From positions 359,995 to 423,994 of the forward strand of contig NZ_QPHL01000015.1 of assembly GCF_003335675.1 (NCBI RefSeq): a stretch of DNA of 64,000 bases. The letters are read 5' to 3'. A program made the translations under genes and the position numbers. Source of the DNA: Winogradskyella sp. KYW1333 (lineage in GTDB: Bacteria > Bacteroidota > Bacteroidia > Flavobacteriales > Flavobacteriaceae). Each line of letters starts with the position of its first letter. Position 1 is the first letter of the stretch. Below the pieces are notes generated by a model. That model made no database searches. It saw only the letters and a program-made list of their open reading frames with translations, and was not told where the DNA came from. Of the stretch, positions 1 to 10,821 are shown one piece after another.

Positions 1-40
1 ATCCTATTATTGAATTGATATCTAATTTCTTTTCTTCCAT
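1..40 (-). CDS. yidC: Membrane protein insertase YidC, N-terminal fragment (cut by window edge)
   Basis: Only the first 13 codons are inside the window. The reverse strand starts with ATG at 40 and reads MEEKKLDINSIIG, which matches the usual start of flavobacterial YidC just before its first membrane segment. YidC inserts and folds inner-membrane proteins with or without SecYEG. It is commonly found directly downstream of pyrG in Flavobacteriia, as here (89 bp between them). Two short perfect hairpins lie in that gap (80-98, GATAGC with a 7-nt loop; 106-122, CACTTT with a 5-nt loop). I cannot say whether they are regulatory. Identity rests on a short peptide plus gene order. Confidence 0.75.
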   Translation of the reverse strand, partial: MEEKKLDINSIIG

Positions 41-129
41 ACTTGTTCCGTAATTTACGGTAATCTGATTAGTTAGTTCGATAGCCCAAAAAGCTATCCA
101 AATTTCACTTTACGTCAAAGTGGCAGATA

Positions 130-1755
<1,626 letters not shown>

Positions 1756-1766
1756 TTAAACGCAGG

Positions 1767-1774
1767 CAAATTTA
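1767..1774 (-). promoter_or_regulatory. Putative pyrG promoter, -7 box
   Basis: Minus-strand TAAATTTG matches the Bacteroidetes -7 consensus TAnnTTTG exactly and lies 20 bp before the pyrG ATG. The expected TTTG near -33 is not clear (TTAG at an 18-nt spacing), so the promoter call is moderate. Confidence 0.45.
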
Positions 1775-1839
1775 CAAAATAAAACGAGTATTCTAAGTAT
1801 TGTTTATGGTTTGTTAATATGTTATTTGAAAGTACAGTA

Positions 1840-2067
1840 TCAGCGTTTAAAATCGCGTCTTATCTTTTTAATTATATCTTCCAAACCATTAATTTTAATC
1901 TCGTGCATTTGGGTCATCATAAAACCTAACTTACCTTCAGGAAAACCTTTCTGACTAAACCAAGTGTAATAATATTCAGGAATATCAATTAAATACTCAC
2001 CTTTATATTTCCCAAAAGGCATCTTGTAATTGGCCAGCTCAATGAGAGCTTCTTTATTACCTTCCAC
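1840..2067 (-). CDS. DUF3820 family small protein
   Basis: A 75-residue cytoplasmic protein. The central stretch MPFGKYKGEYLIDIP, followed by an aromatic-rich YYYTWF and GFPEGKLG, is the DUF3820 signature, and the same module forms the C-terminus of ExoX-type exonucleases. The molecular role is not established. The start is GTG at 2067, two bases after the stop of the DUF922 gene, so it is translated at the end of the guaA-led gene string. No ATG is available before the conserved core. A second copy of the module sits at the end of the exonuclease at 24.3-25.1 kb. Confidence 0.8.
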   Translation of the reverse strand: MEGNKEALIELANYKMPFGKYKGEYLIDIPEYYYTWFSQKGFPEGKLGFMMTQMHEIKINGLEDIIKKIRRDFKR

Positions 2068-2069
2068 AA

Positions 2070-2615
2070 TTATTGTGACTTAAATTGATTTAGTTTAGCA
2101 AGCTCAGAAGTAATTAGTTCTCGCCATTGCTTTTGAACTTCAGTATTTATAGAATGAACGCTTTGTTCGTCGTAACGTTTTTGAGTTTCGTTAAGTTCTT
2201 CGTTAATTGAAGTATGCAATTGTTTTAACTGCTTTCTTATGTTTTGATTAACGGTTAACTTGGTTAATCTCTCTCTAAATTTTCGAGTGTATAACTCTGT
2301 TATATCAAAATGGAGTTGCTCATGCTCAAGAATATAATCATCTGCCTCCTCTTTATTATACCATGATTTATTTGGATAAAAATGTGCGTCAATACTAGTA
2401 CTATAATCAACAATTCTTGAACCCGATGTGGATACGGAAAATCCAAATGTTATACCAGAGGCAGTTAGTGCAACTGCATCTGAATTTGGATTAACATCAC
2501 CTTTAAAGTCTGTCCAGGTTAGTCTGCGTAACTCAGACCATGTCATGGATTCTTCATTAGGGTTTTGACTAAAGAAAAAGAAGGTTAAACAGATTATGAG
2601 GTGTTTTATTTGCAT
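2070..2615 (-). CDS. DUF922 family exported protein, putative zinc protease
   Basis: 181 residues with a hydrophobic start (residues 3-16), probably an export signal. It keeps the family HExxH-type motif in LEHEQLHFDI, followed by a helical region rich in charged residues. DUF922 proteins are predicted secreted zinc-dependent proteases, but I know of no assigned substrate. The ATG at 2615 abuts the OsmC stop directly, which implies one transcript and translational coupling. The motif is intact, so activity is plausible but unproven. Confidence 0.7.
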   Translation of the reverse strand: MQIKHLIICLTFFFFSQNPNEESMTWSELRRLTWTDFKGDVNPNSDAVALTASGITFGFSVSTSGSRIVDYSTSIDAHFYPNKSWYNKEEADDYILEHEQLHFDITELYTRKFRERLTKLTVNQNIRKQLKQLHTSINEELNETQKRYDEQSVHSINTEVQKQWRELITSELAKLNQFKSQ

Positions 2616-3017
2616 TTAATGCCAATTAAAAGTGACATCTTTTTCTATGTCTGGGTGCAAACTATAATGTACAGGACAAGTTTTTGAAGTATGTTCTAAA
2701 ATTATTTTTGTTTTATCATTGGCCTTAAATGGAAAATTTATTACAATCTCAATTTTAGAAATTCGTCTTGGCTCACTTGCCATGGTTTTAGTAACCTCAG
2801 CAGTCGTACCAGATATATCAACACCCATATTTCTTGCTTTAATTCCCATAACCGTTAGCATACAACTTGCTAATCCTGTAGCAACGGTATCTGTAGGAGA
2901 AAATGCTTGACCTTTACCATTATTGTCTAAGGGTGCGTCGGTTAAAAATGTATTATTGGATTTTATATGAGTACTTTTTGCTCTCAAATCTCCTAGATAG
3001 GTAACTTTTGATGTCAT
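2616..3017 (-). CDS. OsmC family peroxiredoxin-like protein
   Basis: 133 residues, the usual size for the OsmC/YhfA group. These cytoplasmic thiol enzymes reduce organic hydroperoxides using two cysteines. Both are present: Cys52 in GLASCMLT and Cys114 in KTCPVHYS, in the family positions. Its ATG overlaps the stop of the LysM gene by one base (TAATG), so the two are translationally coupled. bshC (bacillithiol synthesis) lies two genes upstream, which fits a thiol-redox theme, but that link is inference. It could be the YhfA-type subgroup rather than Ohr. Confidence 0.88.
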   Translation of the reverse strand: MTSKVTYLGDLRAKSTHIKSNNTFLTDAPLDNNGKGQAFSPTDTVATGLASCMLTVMGIKARNMGVDISGTTAEVTKTMASEPRRISKIEIVINFPFKANDKTKIILEHTSKTCPVHYSLHPDIEKDVTFNWH

Positions 3018-4945
3018 TATTTGGCTCTTACAATTCTTAAATCATCGTATTTCACAATGTAAAGTGCCTCATTTATATAGCCACCAAACATTGCCTTATT
3101 ATATCTGAATTTATTTTCGATATATTCTGTCTCAATATTTTGCGAAGATGCCTCATAAAGATCTTTTTCAGTTGCCAAACGTAATAAAATATCTAATATT
3201 AAATCAAATCCACGTGAAGCATATTTGCTTGGTGATACACCATAAGTGCTTTTGTACGCCTTGACAAAACTTGAATTGTGCTGCTCTTCAAAATTCTTAT
3301 TAACAGATGGGTAATGAAATTTTAAGTTTGAAAGATGAACATTATCTATATTCTTACCTTCAAAGGCATTATTTTTATTTAATGTAACTAGAATAATTTC
3401 TTTATAGCTTCTTTGCAAGCTATTAAGCATACTAATTACATTTGATGCAAAGTTATTATTGGTAGTCTCTAAAAAAACAATACATCTGCCAATAGGTTTA
3501 ATTTCTTCCACATCAGTCGGAAATATACTCTCTAAGTCCTCTGGTATTATATAATATCCGTCTTTATCTGTTTTAATGTCATTACGAGAAAAAATCAACT
3601 TAGCTTCAGGAAATTCATTTTTCAACATTTCTGCCCTTGGTCTATTCGCCTGATCTGATATTACAACAACTTGCCGTTTTAAACTATCTGCCTTAATAAA
3701 GTCTATCATTGTTTTTCGCAATAGCTTGTCTTGCGGTATGGTCTGAAATACATTTGAATATACTTCATTAGGCTTGTTCAGCGCAGCAATAACAGGGACG
3801 CCGTCTCTCCTTAATGTAGTTGCTACTCTATCAAAACACTGAGCTTTCATGGGTCCAATTACAGCATCGTAGTCTGAAAAATCGTTATCTTCTAATATTT
3901 CACGTGTTTTTGAAATTTGATATTGTGTATCTAATACTTTTAGGTCTGTAGATATTCCCAATTGTTTTGCAGAATCCAAGGCCATAAGAACTCCAGCATG
4001 AAAATCTAAGACCACAGACATTAACCTACTGTTTTTTATCATGTCTTTTGTTTCTGCAACAGAATCCACATCCACTTTATTCAGGCGATATGGCAACATT
4101 AATGCTATTTTCTTAGTCTCAAAATTTGATAGCTTTGAATGTAATGCTGTTGTTTCAACAGAACCCAATTCACCTTCTGCATCGAATTTTTCTGGTAACT
4201 TAAGAACCATTCCAACTTTTAATCCTGTTTCTTTTAATTCTGGATTAAGTTCCTCTAATTCTTCTTGTGTTAAGCCAGTTTTAATCTTCAACCTATAAAA
4301 TCCTTCTTGAGGTAATACTTCATAATAGTTATAGGATTCTTCTATCGCTTTTTCTTCATTATCAGCAATGTTTGGTACATTTAATTCATCACCAGGCTGA
4401 AGTACCTCCTTCATATTTGGGTTTAAGTCCTCTAGCTCATCTATAGTTATACCAAATTTATATGCAACACGCCATTTTCCCTCTTTAGGCAGTACCGTAT
4501 ATTTCTTTATGGTATTATTATAAGACTTTTTATATATAACAGTCTTATATTTTGGAATTCTAAGCTTAACCCCTTTCTTAAGATTTTCAGAGTACAAAAA
4601 GCGATTAGCTTTTTTTATGTCTTCAATAGAAACACTATACTTTTTTGAAATATTAAATAGGGTTTCCTTGCGCTTTACCTTGTGACTTTTGTAACCAATT
4701 AATTCCGAAGTTTCTTCCTCTTGTGGTTGGTTCTTTACCTTTGAATTTGGGATTATTAAAACTGTATTTGGTTTTAAACGACCCTTTATATCAGGATTCA
4801 AAGCGTATATATCAAAAGGAGTCACTAAATATTGCTTGGCAATACTTTCTATAGTTTCTCCCTTTTCTACCCTATGCGTCTTATAATTCTGAGCAAATAG
4901 ATTAAAAGCTAATACAAAAAATAACAGAGATAAAAATTTCTTCAT
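3017..4945 (-). CDS. LysM-repeat protein with C-terminal periplasmic receptor-like fold
   Basis: About 642 residues from ATG 4945, chosen because a clean signal peptide (MKKFLSLLFFVLAFNLFAQ) starts there and upstream codons are unlike a leader. Four LysM or LysM-like modules occupy roughly residues 20-260 (VEKGETIESIAKQY, VKRKETLFNISKKY and two more divergent copies with LNPxxKE repeats). The rest (about 275-640) resembles the type I periplasmic binding fold of amino-acid ABC receptors. A LysM array suggests anchoring to peptidoglycan. The ligand is unknown and no permease is nearby. It is encoded 54 bp after guaA and overlaps the OsmC gene. Confidence 0.8.
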   Translation of the reverse strand: MKKFLSLLFFVLAFNLFAQNYKTHRVEKGETIESIAKQYLVTPFDIYALNPDIKGRLKPNTVLIIPNSKVKNQPQEEETSELIGYKSHKVKRKETLFNISKKYSVSIEDIKKANRFLYSENLKKGVKLRIPKYKTVIYKKSYNNTIKKYTVLPKEGKWRVAYKFGITIDELEDLNPNMKEVLQPGDELNVPNIADNEEKAIEESYNYYEVLPQEGFYRLKIKTGLTQEELEELNPELKETGLKVGMVLKLPEKFDAEGELGSVETTALHSKLSNFETKKIALMLPYRLNKVDVDSVAETKDMIKNSRLMSVVLDFHAGVLMALDSAKQLGISTDLKVLDTQYQISKTREILEDNDFSDYDAVIGPMKAQCFDRVATTLRRDGVPVIAALNKPNEVYSNVFQTIPQDKLLRKTMIDFIKADSLKRQVVVISDQANRPRAEMLKNEFPEAKLIFSRNDIKTDKDGYYIIPEDLESIFPTDVEEIKPIGRCIVFLETTNNNFASNVISMLNSLQRSYKEIILVTLNKNNAFEGKNIDNVHLSNLKFHYPSVNKNFEEQHNSSFVKAYKSTYGVSPSKYASRGFDLILDILLRLATEKDLYEASSQNIETEYIENKFRYNKAMFGGYINEALYIVKYDDLRIVRAK

Positions 4946-4999
4946 AATATTCATGTTACTATATGATATTAGAGACATATTTTGACCAAAGGTCACAAA

Positions 5000-6535
5000 C
5001 TATTCCCATTCTATCGTCGCTGGCGGTTTAGAGCTAATATCATAGACCACTCTATTCACACCTTTTACTTTATTTATTATCTCATTAGAAGTTTTTTGTA
5101 AAAACTCGTAAGGTAAATTCACCCAATCTGCGGTCATACCATCAGTACTTTCTACTGCTCTTAATGCTACACATTTTTCATACGTCCGCTCATCTCCCAT
5201 AACACCAACACTATTAACCGGTAATAACATTGCACCAGCCTGCCAAACTTTATCGTATAAATTCCAAGAACGCAGGTTATTAATGAAAATTGCATCAACC
5301 TCCTGTAATATACGTACTTTCTCACGTGTTAGATCTCCAAGTATGCGAATTGCCAATCCTGGACCAGGAAATGGATGTCTGCCCAACAAATGAGAATCCA
5401 TATTCATGGAGGCACCTACACGTCTAACCTCGTCTTTAAACAAGGCCTTCAATGGTTCTACAACTTGAAGCTTCATAAAGTCTGGCAATCCACCAACATT
5501 ATGATGACTTTTAATAGTTGCACTTGGTCCTCCTGTTGCAGAAACACTTTCAATTACATCAGGATAAATGGTACCTTGAGCTAACCATTTAACATCTTTA
5601 ATACGATGTGCTTCATCATCAAAAACTTCAATGAACACGCGACCAATTATTTTTCGTTTTTCTTCTGGGTCGCTCTTTCCTGCTAAAGCATCCAAAAAGC
5701 GTGCCGAAGCGTCTACACCTTTTACATTTAAGCCCATATCCGCATACTGATGCAGGACATCCTCAAACTCATTTTTTCTTAATAAGCCATTGTTCACAAA
5801 AATGCAATACAAGTTTTTACTTATGGCTTTGTGCAACAACATTGCCGCAACTGAAGAATCAACACCACCTGATAAACCTAATACTACCTTATCATTACCT
5901 AACTTTAGTTTTAACTCATCAACTGTTTCTTCTACAAAAGCATTTGGCGTCCAGTCTTGATTTACGTTTGCAATTTTAATTAAGAAATTATGTAATAGCT
6001 GGTGACCATCGGTTGTATGATAAACTTCTGGGTGAAATTGAATAGCGTAGGTATCCTCACCCTCTATTTTATAAGCCGCATTTTCAACATCGTGCGTACT
6101 CGCTAGCAAAACACCATTTGTTGGTAGTTTTTTAATGGTATCACTATGGCTCATCCAAACCTGGCTATCTTCATGGATATTTTCAAAGAAATCTTCACCT
6201 TCTTTAATGAAAGCTAATTTTGCCCTTCCGTATTCCCTTGTATTTGATTCTGCCACTTCTCCACCTGAGAAATGTGCTAAATATTGAGCACCATAGCATA
6301 CAGCCAGCATTGGTTTTTTTCCTCTGATTTGAGATAAATCTGGATGTAATGCATTTTCTGATCTTACAGAAACAGGACTACCAGAAAGAATAACGGCGTT
6401 GAAGCTGTCAACTTCTTTAGGAATTTTATTAAAAGGATGTATTTCGCAGTAGATATTTAACTCTCTCACACGTCGCGCAATAAGCTGTGTATATTGCGAA
6501 CCGAAATCTAAAATAAGGACTTTATTATGTTGCAT
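5000..6535 (-). CDS. guaA: GMP synthase (glutamine-hydrolysing)
   Basis: Converts XMP to GMP with ATP and glutamine. The ATG at 6535 gives 511 residues beginning [17 protein letters not shown], the family start. The extra seven upstream codons are dismissed. The N-terminal amidotransferase domain has Cys80 (AVCYGAQ) and the FHPEV histidine. The ATP-pyrophosphatase domain follows with the PP-loop [10 protein letters not shown]. The dimerisation domain ends in PPATIEWE, the usual C-terminus. A perfect TAnnTTTG box ends only three bases before the ATG, so the message may be leaderless. The genes at 4945-1840 follow closely and probably share its transcript. No guanine riboswitch is visible. Confidence 0.98.
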   Translation of the reverse strand: MQHNKVLILDFGSQYTQLIARRVRELNIYCEIHPFNKIPKEVDSFNAVILSGSPVSVRSENALHPDLSQIRGKKPMLAVCYGAQYLAHFSGGEVAESNTREYGRAKLAFIKEGEDFFENIHEDSQVWMSHSDTIKKLPTNGVLLASTHDVENAAYKIEGEDTYAIQFHPEVYHTTDGHQLLHNFLIKIANVNQDWTPNAFVEETVDELKLKLGNDKVVLGLSGGVDSSVAAMLLHKAISKNLYCIFVNNGLLRKNEFEDVLHQYADMGLNVKGVDASARFLDALAGKSDPEEKRKIIGRVFIEVFDDEAHRIKDVKWLAQGTIYPDVIESVSATGGPSATIKSHHNVGGLPDFMKLQVVEPLKALFKDEVRRVGASMNMDSHLLGRHPFPGPGLAIRILGDLTREKVRILQEVDAIFINNLRSWNLYDKVWQAGAMLLPVNSVGVMGDERTYEKCVALRAVESTDGMTADWVNLPYEFLQKTSNEIINKVKGVNRVVYDISSKPPATIEWE

Positions 6536-6538
6536 GTG

Positions 6539-6546
6539 CAAAAGTA
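6539..6546 (-). promoter_or_regulatory. Putative guaA -7 box
   Basis: Minus-strand TACTTTTG fits TAnnTTTG exactly. Its last base is three nucleotides from the guaA ATG, so a start site at the normal distance would fall at the ATG itself. The -33 element is poor (TTTC at 18 nt), and chance occurrence in AT-rich DNA is possible. Confidence 0.35.
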
Positions 6547-6590
6547 ATAATTGCAACTAAAAATGAAAGGTCTGTAAAACAAAAATTACC

Positions 6591-8186
6591 TCAAATTGTT
6601 AACACTGTAAATTCGCCCTTCAAGGGTTCTAACACTCGCATTAACTCTGTAACAAGTTCGTCTCCAAATTCGAGATATAATTCAGAAAAATTCAGGTTTC
6701 GCTCTTGCAAACTTTGATTTGGAAATAATTGTTCCTGCAAATCTGTACATCGTTCTATTTGATTTGCCAATTTTCTCTTTTGGGCCTTTAATAATCGTTT
6801 CTCAAGATGTTTCAAACCTTTTAACTGCTTAACTTCTTGAGCTTTAACCGCACTTAAGAATGACTTATCCGTTTGTTGTGCTAATTGATGAAGTCCTATA
6901 AATTGATTTTCTAAATGTTCAATCTGCTCTGAAAGATCAATATCAATATTAGAGATTTTACGAACTCGTTTATTAATAAAGGTATTGCGATTTAAAAACA
7001 AATCCTTATCCAGAATCTCCAGCTTATCAAGTTTCTCCTTTTGTTTTCGGGTTTTTACCAAAACCGAATTTCTTAATAAAAGAATTGGGAATGTTAATCT
7101 GTTAGCCTTAAAATTAGAATTTAACTGCAACCAGTAAATTATTTCCCCTCCTCCACCAATGTAGCAAAGATTTGGTAAAATAACCTCCTGATATAACGGT
7201 CTCATAATTACATTTGGCGAAAACCGTTCTGGATATTCCTGAAGATGACTTTTCAATTCTTCTTCCGTCCAATGTATATTAGTTTCTAAAACAGAATAAA
7301 CACCATCTTCTACAGTGATACGTTCACGCATTCCACTATTTATATAAAAAAGATTAACCTCTCTTGGGTTTACTTGAATTTTAAGGTCTAAGGCTTCAAG
7401 TGAATTGTTGGTATCAGTGACATTTTTAAAGGCTACATTCTCTAACAATTCCGCTGTCATTTGCGGAATAAAAAGACGCTTTAAGTCTTTATGACCAGCA
7501 TCAATTATAACCAAACCATATTCACCAAAGAGCTGATTTGCCAAATATCTTGTAGCATCAGCCAAGTTATCATGATTAATATAGGCCTCCTTAAACCATT
7601 CTCTTAACTGATCTGCATTTTTTCCCGGACCAAATTCAGAAGTAATTACATTAAAAATTTCCTCTAATCCATTTGTATTAAAATGCCCAACCGCACCAGT
7701 TTGTTCACTGTTCCAACGGATTTTTTTCCCTTTAAAATTGAAATAATTTATCTCATCAAAATCATGGTCTTCTGAGGCCATCCAATAAACAGGAACAAAA
7801 TTATACTCAGGATAGGTTCTTTTTAACTGTTTTGTGAGGTTAATGGCAGAAATAATCTTATATAAAAAATATAACGGCCCAGTAAATAGGTTTAATTGAT
7901 GACCAGTAGTAATGGTGAATGTATTCTCCTTTGAAAGTAAATCAATATGTTTCAAAGTGGCTTTAGACACTTTAAGATGAGCATATTGCTCATTTAAAAC
8001 TTTTACTAGAACTTTTCTGTTTTCATCGCTATAACTACTCGCTTTTTCTTCAATTTGATCCTTAAAATTAGCTAATGTTGGAAAACGGTTGTAGAATTGC
8101 GCCAACTCTGGTTTTTGATCCAGGTAATCACAGATAAACTTAGAGAAATAATTGGTTTCTCTAAACGGTAAATAATCAGTTGGCAT
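6591..8186 (-). CDS. bshC: Bacillithiol biosynthesis cysteine-adding enzyme BshC
   Basis: 531 residues, normal for BshC, which attaches cysteine to glucosaminyl-malate to finish bacillithiol, a low-molecular-weight thiol. Family landmarks are TTGHQLNLFTGPLYFLYK near residue 93, PVYWMASEDHDFDE near 140, and a nucleotide-binding-like core. A C-terminal coiled coil (about 380-480, rich in K, E and Q) is typical. Start ATG 8186. It is 55 bp upstream of guaA on the same strand. The bshA and bshB genes are not in the window, as is usual since they are unlinked in Bacteroidetes. Confidence 0.93.
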   Translation of the reverse strand: MPTDYLPFRETNYFSKFICDYLDQKPELAQFYNRFPTLANFKDQIEEKASSYSDENRKVLVKVLNEQYAHLKVSKATLKHIDLLSKENTFTITTGHQLNLFTGPLYFLYKIISAINLTKQLKRTYPEYNFVPVYWMASEDHDFDEINYFNFKGKKIRWNSEQTGAVGHFNTNGLEEIFNVITSEFGPGKNADQLREWFKEAYINHDNLADATRYLANQLFGEYGLVIIDAGHKDLKRLFIPQMTAELLENVAFKNVTDTNNSLEALDLKIQVNPREVNLFYINSGMRERITVEDGVYSVLETNIHWTEEELKSHLQEYPERFSPNVIMRPLYQEVILPNLCYIGGGGEIIYWLQLNSNFKANRLTFPILLLRNSVLVKTRKQKEKLDKLEILDKDLFLNRNTFINKRVRKISNIDIDLSEQIEHLENQFIGLHQLAQQTDKSFLSAVKAQEVKQLKGLKHLEKRLLKAQKRKLANQIERCTDLQEQLFPNQSLQERNLNFSELYLEFGDELVTELMRVLEPLKGEFTVLTI

Positions 8187-8288
8187 GTTATGTTTAATTA
8201 TGGCATAAATATAAGGCTCTTCAATTTTCTAACTGCTAATTTTTAGTTAATTCAAATTAACAAATTATAGAATCTAATCTGCAGTCTT

Positions 8289-8296
8289 TATATTTA
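8289..8296 (+). promoter_or_regulatory. Weak -7-like box before the M14 peptidase gene
   Basis: TATATTTA matches seven of eight positions of TAnnTTTG, 27 bp before the ATG at 8324. No convincing -33 TTTG is seen. It lies in the divergent gap between bshC and the peptidase. Confidence 0.25.
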
Positions 8297-8323
8297 CTAG
8301 CTTTGAAACAAAACTAACTAAAC

Positions 8324-10804
8324 ATGCGCAACATTTTCTTCATTTTGCTTATTGCAATAAGTTCTTTAACCATTGTAAACTCACAAAATTTAAAATCCCC
8401 AAGTGAATTTTTAGGTTATAATATTGGCGAACAATTTAGTCGTCATCATCAGGTTATAGATTATTTTGAGCATGTTGCACATGAAATGCACAAGAATGTC
8501 ATTTTAGAAAAATACGGCGAAACCAACGAGAGAAGATCCTTAAATCTAGCCTATATTTCTAGCGAAGAAAATCTCAGAAATCTTGAAACAATAAGAGAGA
8601 ACAATTTAAAACAGACTGGTATTTTAGAGGGTACTTCTGAATCTTCAGATATTGCAATAGTTTGGCTAAGCTACAATGTACATGGTAATGAAGCATCTAG
8701 TTCTGAAGCCTCAATGCTTACGGTTTTCAAACTTCTTACAGAATATAAAAATCTGCTCGATAATACAGTTGTTATAATAGATCCGTGCATTAACCCAGAC
8801 GGAAGAGATCGCTATGTCAATTGGTATAACGAGACAGCGAGCAAACCATATGACTTAGATAGTCAAGCCAGCGAACACAATGAACCTTGGCCAGGTGGTA
8901 GAGCAAACCATTATCTTTTTGATTTAAATAGGGACTGGGTTTGGGCAACCCAAGTTGAAACTCAAAATCGACTAAAAGTATACAACAAATGGTTACCTCA
9001 CATCCATGTAGATTTTCACGAACAAGGCATGAATGAACCTTACTATTTTGCTCCGGCAGCAAAGCCATACCATGAAATTATTACTGATTGGCAAACTGAT
9101 TTTCAAACCCAAATCGGTAAAAACCATGCTAAGTATTTTGACGCTGAAGGTTGGTTGTTTTTTACTAGGGAAAGATTTGATTTATTTTATCCAAGTTATG
9201 GTGACACCTACCCAACTTATATGGGAGCTATAGGAATGACGTACGAACAAGGCGGTCATGGCAGAGCTGGATTGGGCGTATTAAATGACGAAGGGCATGT
9301 TTTAACTTTGGTAGAGCGTTTAACACATCATACCACCACTGGAATATCGACTGTTGAAATTGCTTCTAAAAATGCAAAACAGTTAAATGTGGAATTCAAA
9401 AAATTCTTTGATAATAGTAAACTGAAATACAAGAGTTACGTCCTTAAAGGTGAAAATGATAAAATTGAAAGTCTAAAAAGCTTATTAAACAAACACGAAA
9501 TTGATTTTGAATACGCATCAGGCACCAAGGCTTCAGGTTATCAATATAGCAAAGGAAAACAAGGTAGCATGAGTCTTACATCAGAGGACTTAGTAGTACA
9601 CACCAATCAACCAAAAGGTAAAATGGTAAAAGTACTTTTCGAGCCAAATGCAACACTTACAGATTCCCTAACTTATGATATTACGGCTTGGTCACTTCCT
9701 TATGCGTACGGATTAGATGCAATTGCCAGTAAAACAAAGGTGGCAAGTCAATCTATATCAAGTGACCAAAGACAATCGAAAATAAGTAATGCTTACGGTT
9801 ATGTGAGTAAGTGGAATTCATTAAAAGATGCTCAATTTTTATCCTCACTGCTAAAGAACAACTTTAGAGTTAGATTTACTGAAAGATCTTTCACCTCAAA
9901 TGGAAACAAATTTAAGCGTGGTTCATTAATAATTACAAAAGGTGATAATAAACACATTGACAATTTCCTTGATGCATTAAGATATCTTACTGAGAAACAC
10001 AATCAATTACTCACTCCAATTTATACCGGATTTTCTCAAACCACACCAGACATAGGTTCACCAGACATTAAATTGATAAACAAACAAAAAGTTGCCGTAT
10101 TATCAGGTGAAGGCACATCTTCATTAAGCTATGGTGAAATTTGGAATTTCTTTGAAAATCAATTGAATTACCCTTTAACATCCATAAATACTGCTAATTT
10201 GGGCACAACAAATTTAGCCAAGTATAATGTCATTATTATGCCAAATGGATATTATGGCGATGTCTTAAACGAAGACAATTCTAAAAAGATTGAGGATTGG
10301 GTGCGCTCAGGTGGTAAAATAATTGCAATTGATGGTGCCTTAAGAAGTTTTGCTGGCAAGGAAGGATTTGGATTAAAATTAAAGGCAACAAATACAATGG
10401 AATCATCAGATAACCTAATACCATATGCAGAGCGTGAGCGTTTATATACAAATAGTATGATTACAGGTGCTATATTCAATGTTAAATTAGATAATACACA
10501 TCCTATGGCATATGGTTATGATAAGGAGTATTTTACGTTAAAATTGGGTAGCTCTAGTTATAATCTTTTAGATAGAGGATATAATATTGGCCACATAAAA
10601 GACACTAAAGTATATTCAGGTTTTGCAGGTAAAAATGCCATTGAGAAATTAAGCAACTCTCTAGTATTCGGTGAAGAAAGGAAAGGTCGAGGAAGTTTTA
10701 TCTATATGGTCGATAATCCTCTATTTAGAAGCTTTTGGGAAAACGGAAAATTATTTTTAGTCAACTCGTTATTTTTTGTAAACAACAACGTATTTGAATT
10801 ATAA
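8324..10804 (+). CDS. Secreted M14 zinc carboxypeptidase with C-terminal amidotransferase-like domain
   Basis: 826 residues with an export signal (residues 1-20, ending VNSQ). The M14 peptidase domain runs from about 30 to 400. The first zinc-binding pair is His120 and Glu123 in NVHGNEASSSE, the third ligand His is in HVDFHEQG, and PYYFAPAAKP and MTYEQGGHGRAG follow. The last 250 residues resemble a class I glutamine amidotransferase-like fold (KVAVLSGEGT, then IIMPNGYYGD), common in this flavobacterial subgroup. It probably trims peptides outside the cytoplasm. It is 17 bp upstream of the M16 peptidase gene and likely forms an operon with it. The substrate is not predictable. Confidence 0.88.
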   Translation: MRNIFFILLIAISSLTIVNSQNLKSPSEFLGYNIGEQFSRHHQVIDYFEHVAHEMHKNVILEKYGETNERRSLNLAYISSEENLRNLETIRENNLKQTGILEGTSESSDIAIVWLSYNVHGNEASSSEASMLTVFKLLTEYKNLLDNTVVIIDPCINPDGRDRYVNWYNETASKPYDLDSQASEHNEPWPGGRANHYLFDLNRDWVWATQVETQNRLKVYNKWLPHIHVDFHEQGMNEPYYFAPAAKPYHEIITDWQTDFQTQIGKNHAKYFDAEGWLFFTRERFDLFYPSYGDTYPTYMGAIGMTYEQGGHGRAGLGVLNDEGHVLTLVERLTHHTTTGISTVEIASKNAKQLNVEFKKFFDNSKLKYKSYVLKGENDKIESLKSLLNKHEIDFEYASGTKASGYQYSKGKQGSMSLTSEDLVVHTNQPKGKMVKVLFEPNATLTDSLTYDITAWSLPYAYGLDAIASKTKVASQSISSDQRQSKISNAYGYVSKWNSLKDAQFLSSLLKNNFRVRFTERSFTSNGNKFKRGSLIITKGDNKHIDNFLDALRYLTEKHNQLLTPIYTGFSQTTPDIGSPDIKLINKQKVAVLSGEGTSSLSYGEIWNFFENQLNYPLTSINTANLGTTNLAKYNVIIMPNGYYGDVLNEDNSKKIEDWVRSGGKIIAIDGALRSFAGKEGFGLKLKATNTMESSDNLIPYAERERLYTNSMITGAIFNVKLDNTHPMAYGYDKEYFTLKLGSSSYNLLDRGYNIGHIKDTKVYSGFAGKNAIEKLSNSLVFGEERKGRGSFIYMVDNPLFRSFWENGKLFLVNSLFFVNNNVFEL

Positions 10805-10821
10805 TTATTAATTAATTACTC

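Noticed and set aside
6536..6590. Guanine riboswitch upstream of guaA
   Set aside because: The gap is 55 bp and contains no purine-aptamer-like pairing or conserved loops.
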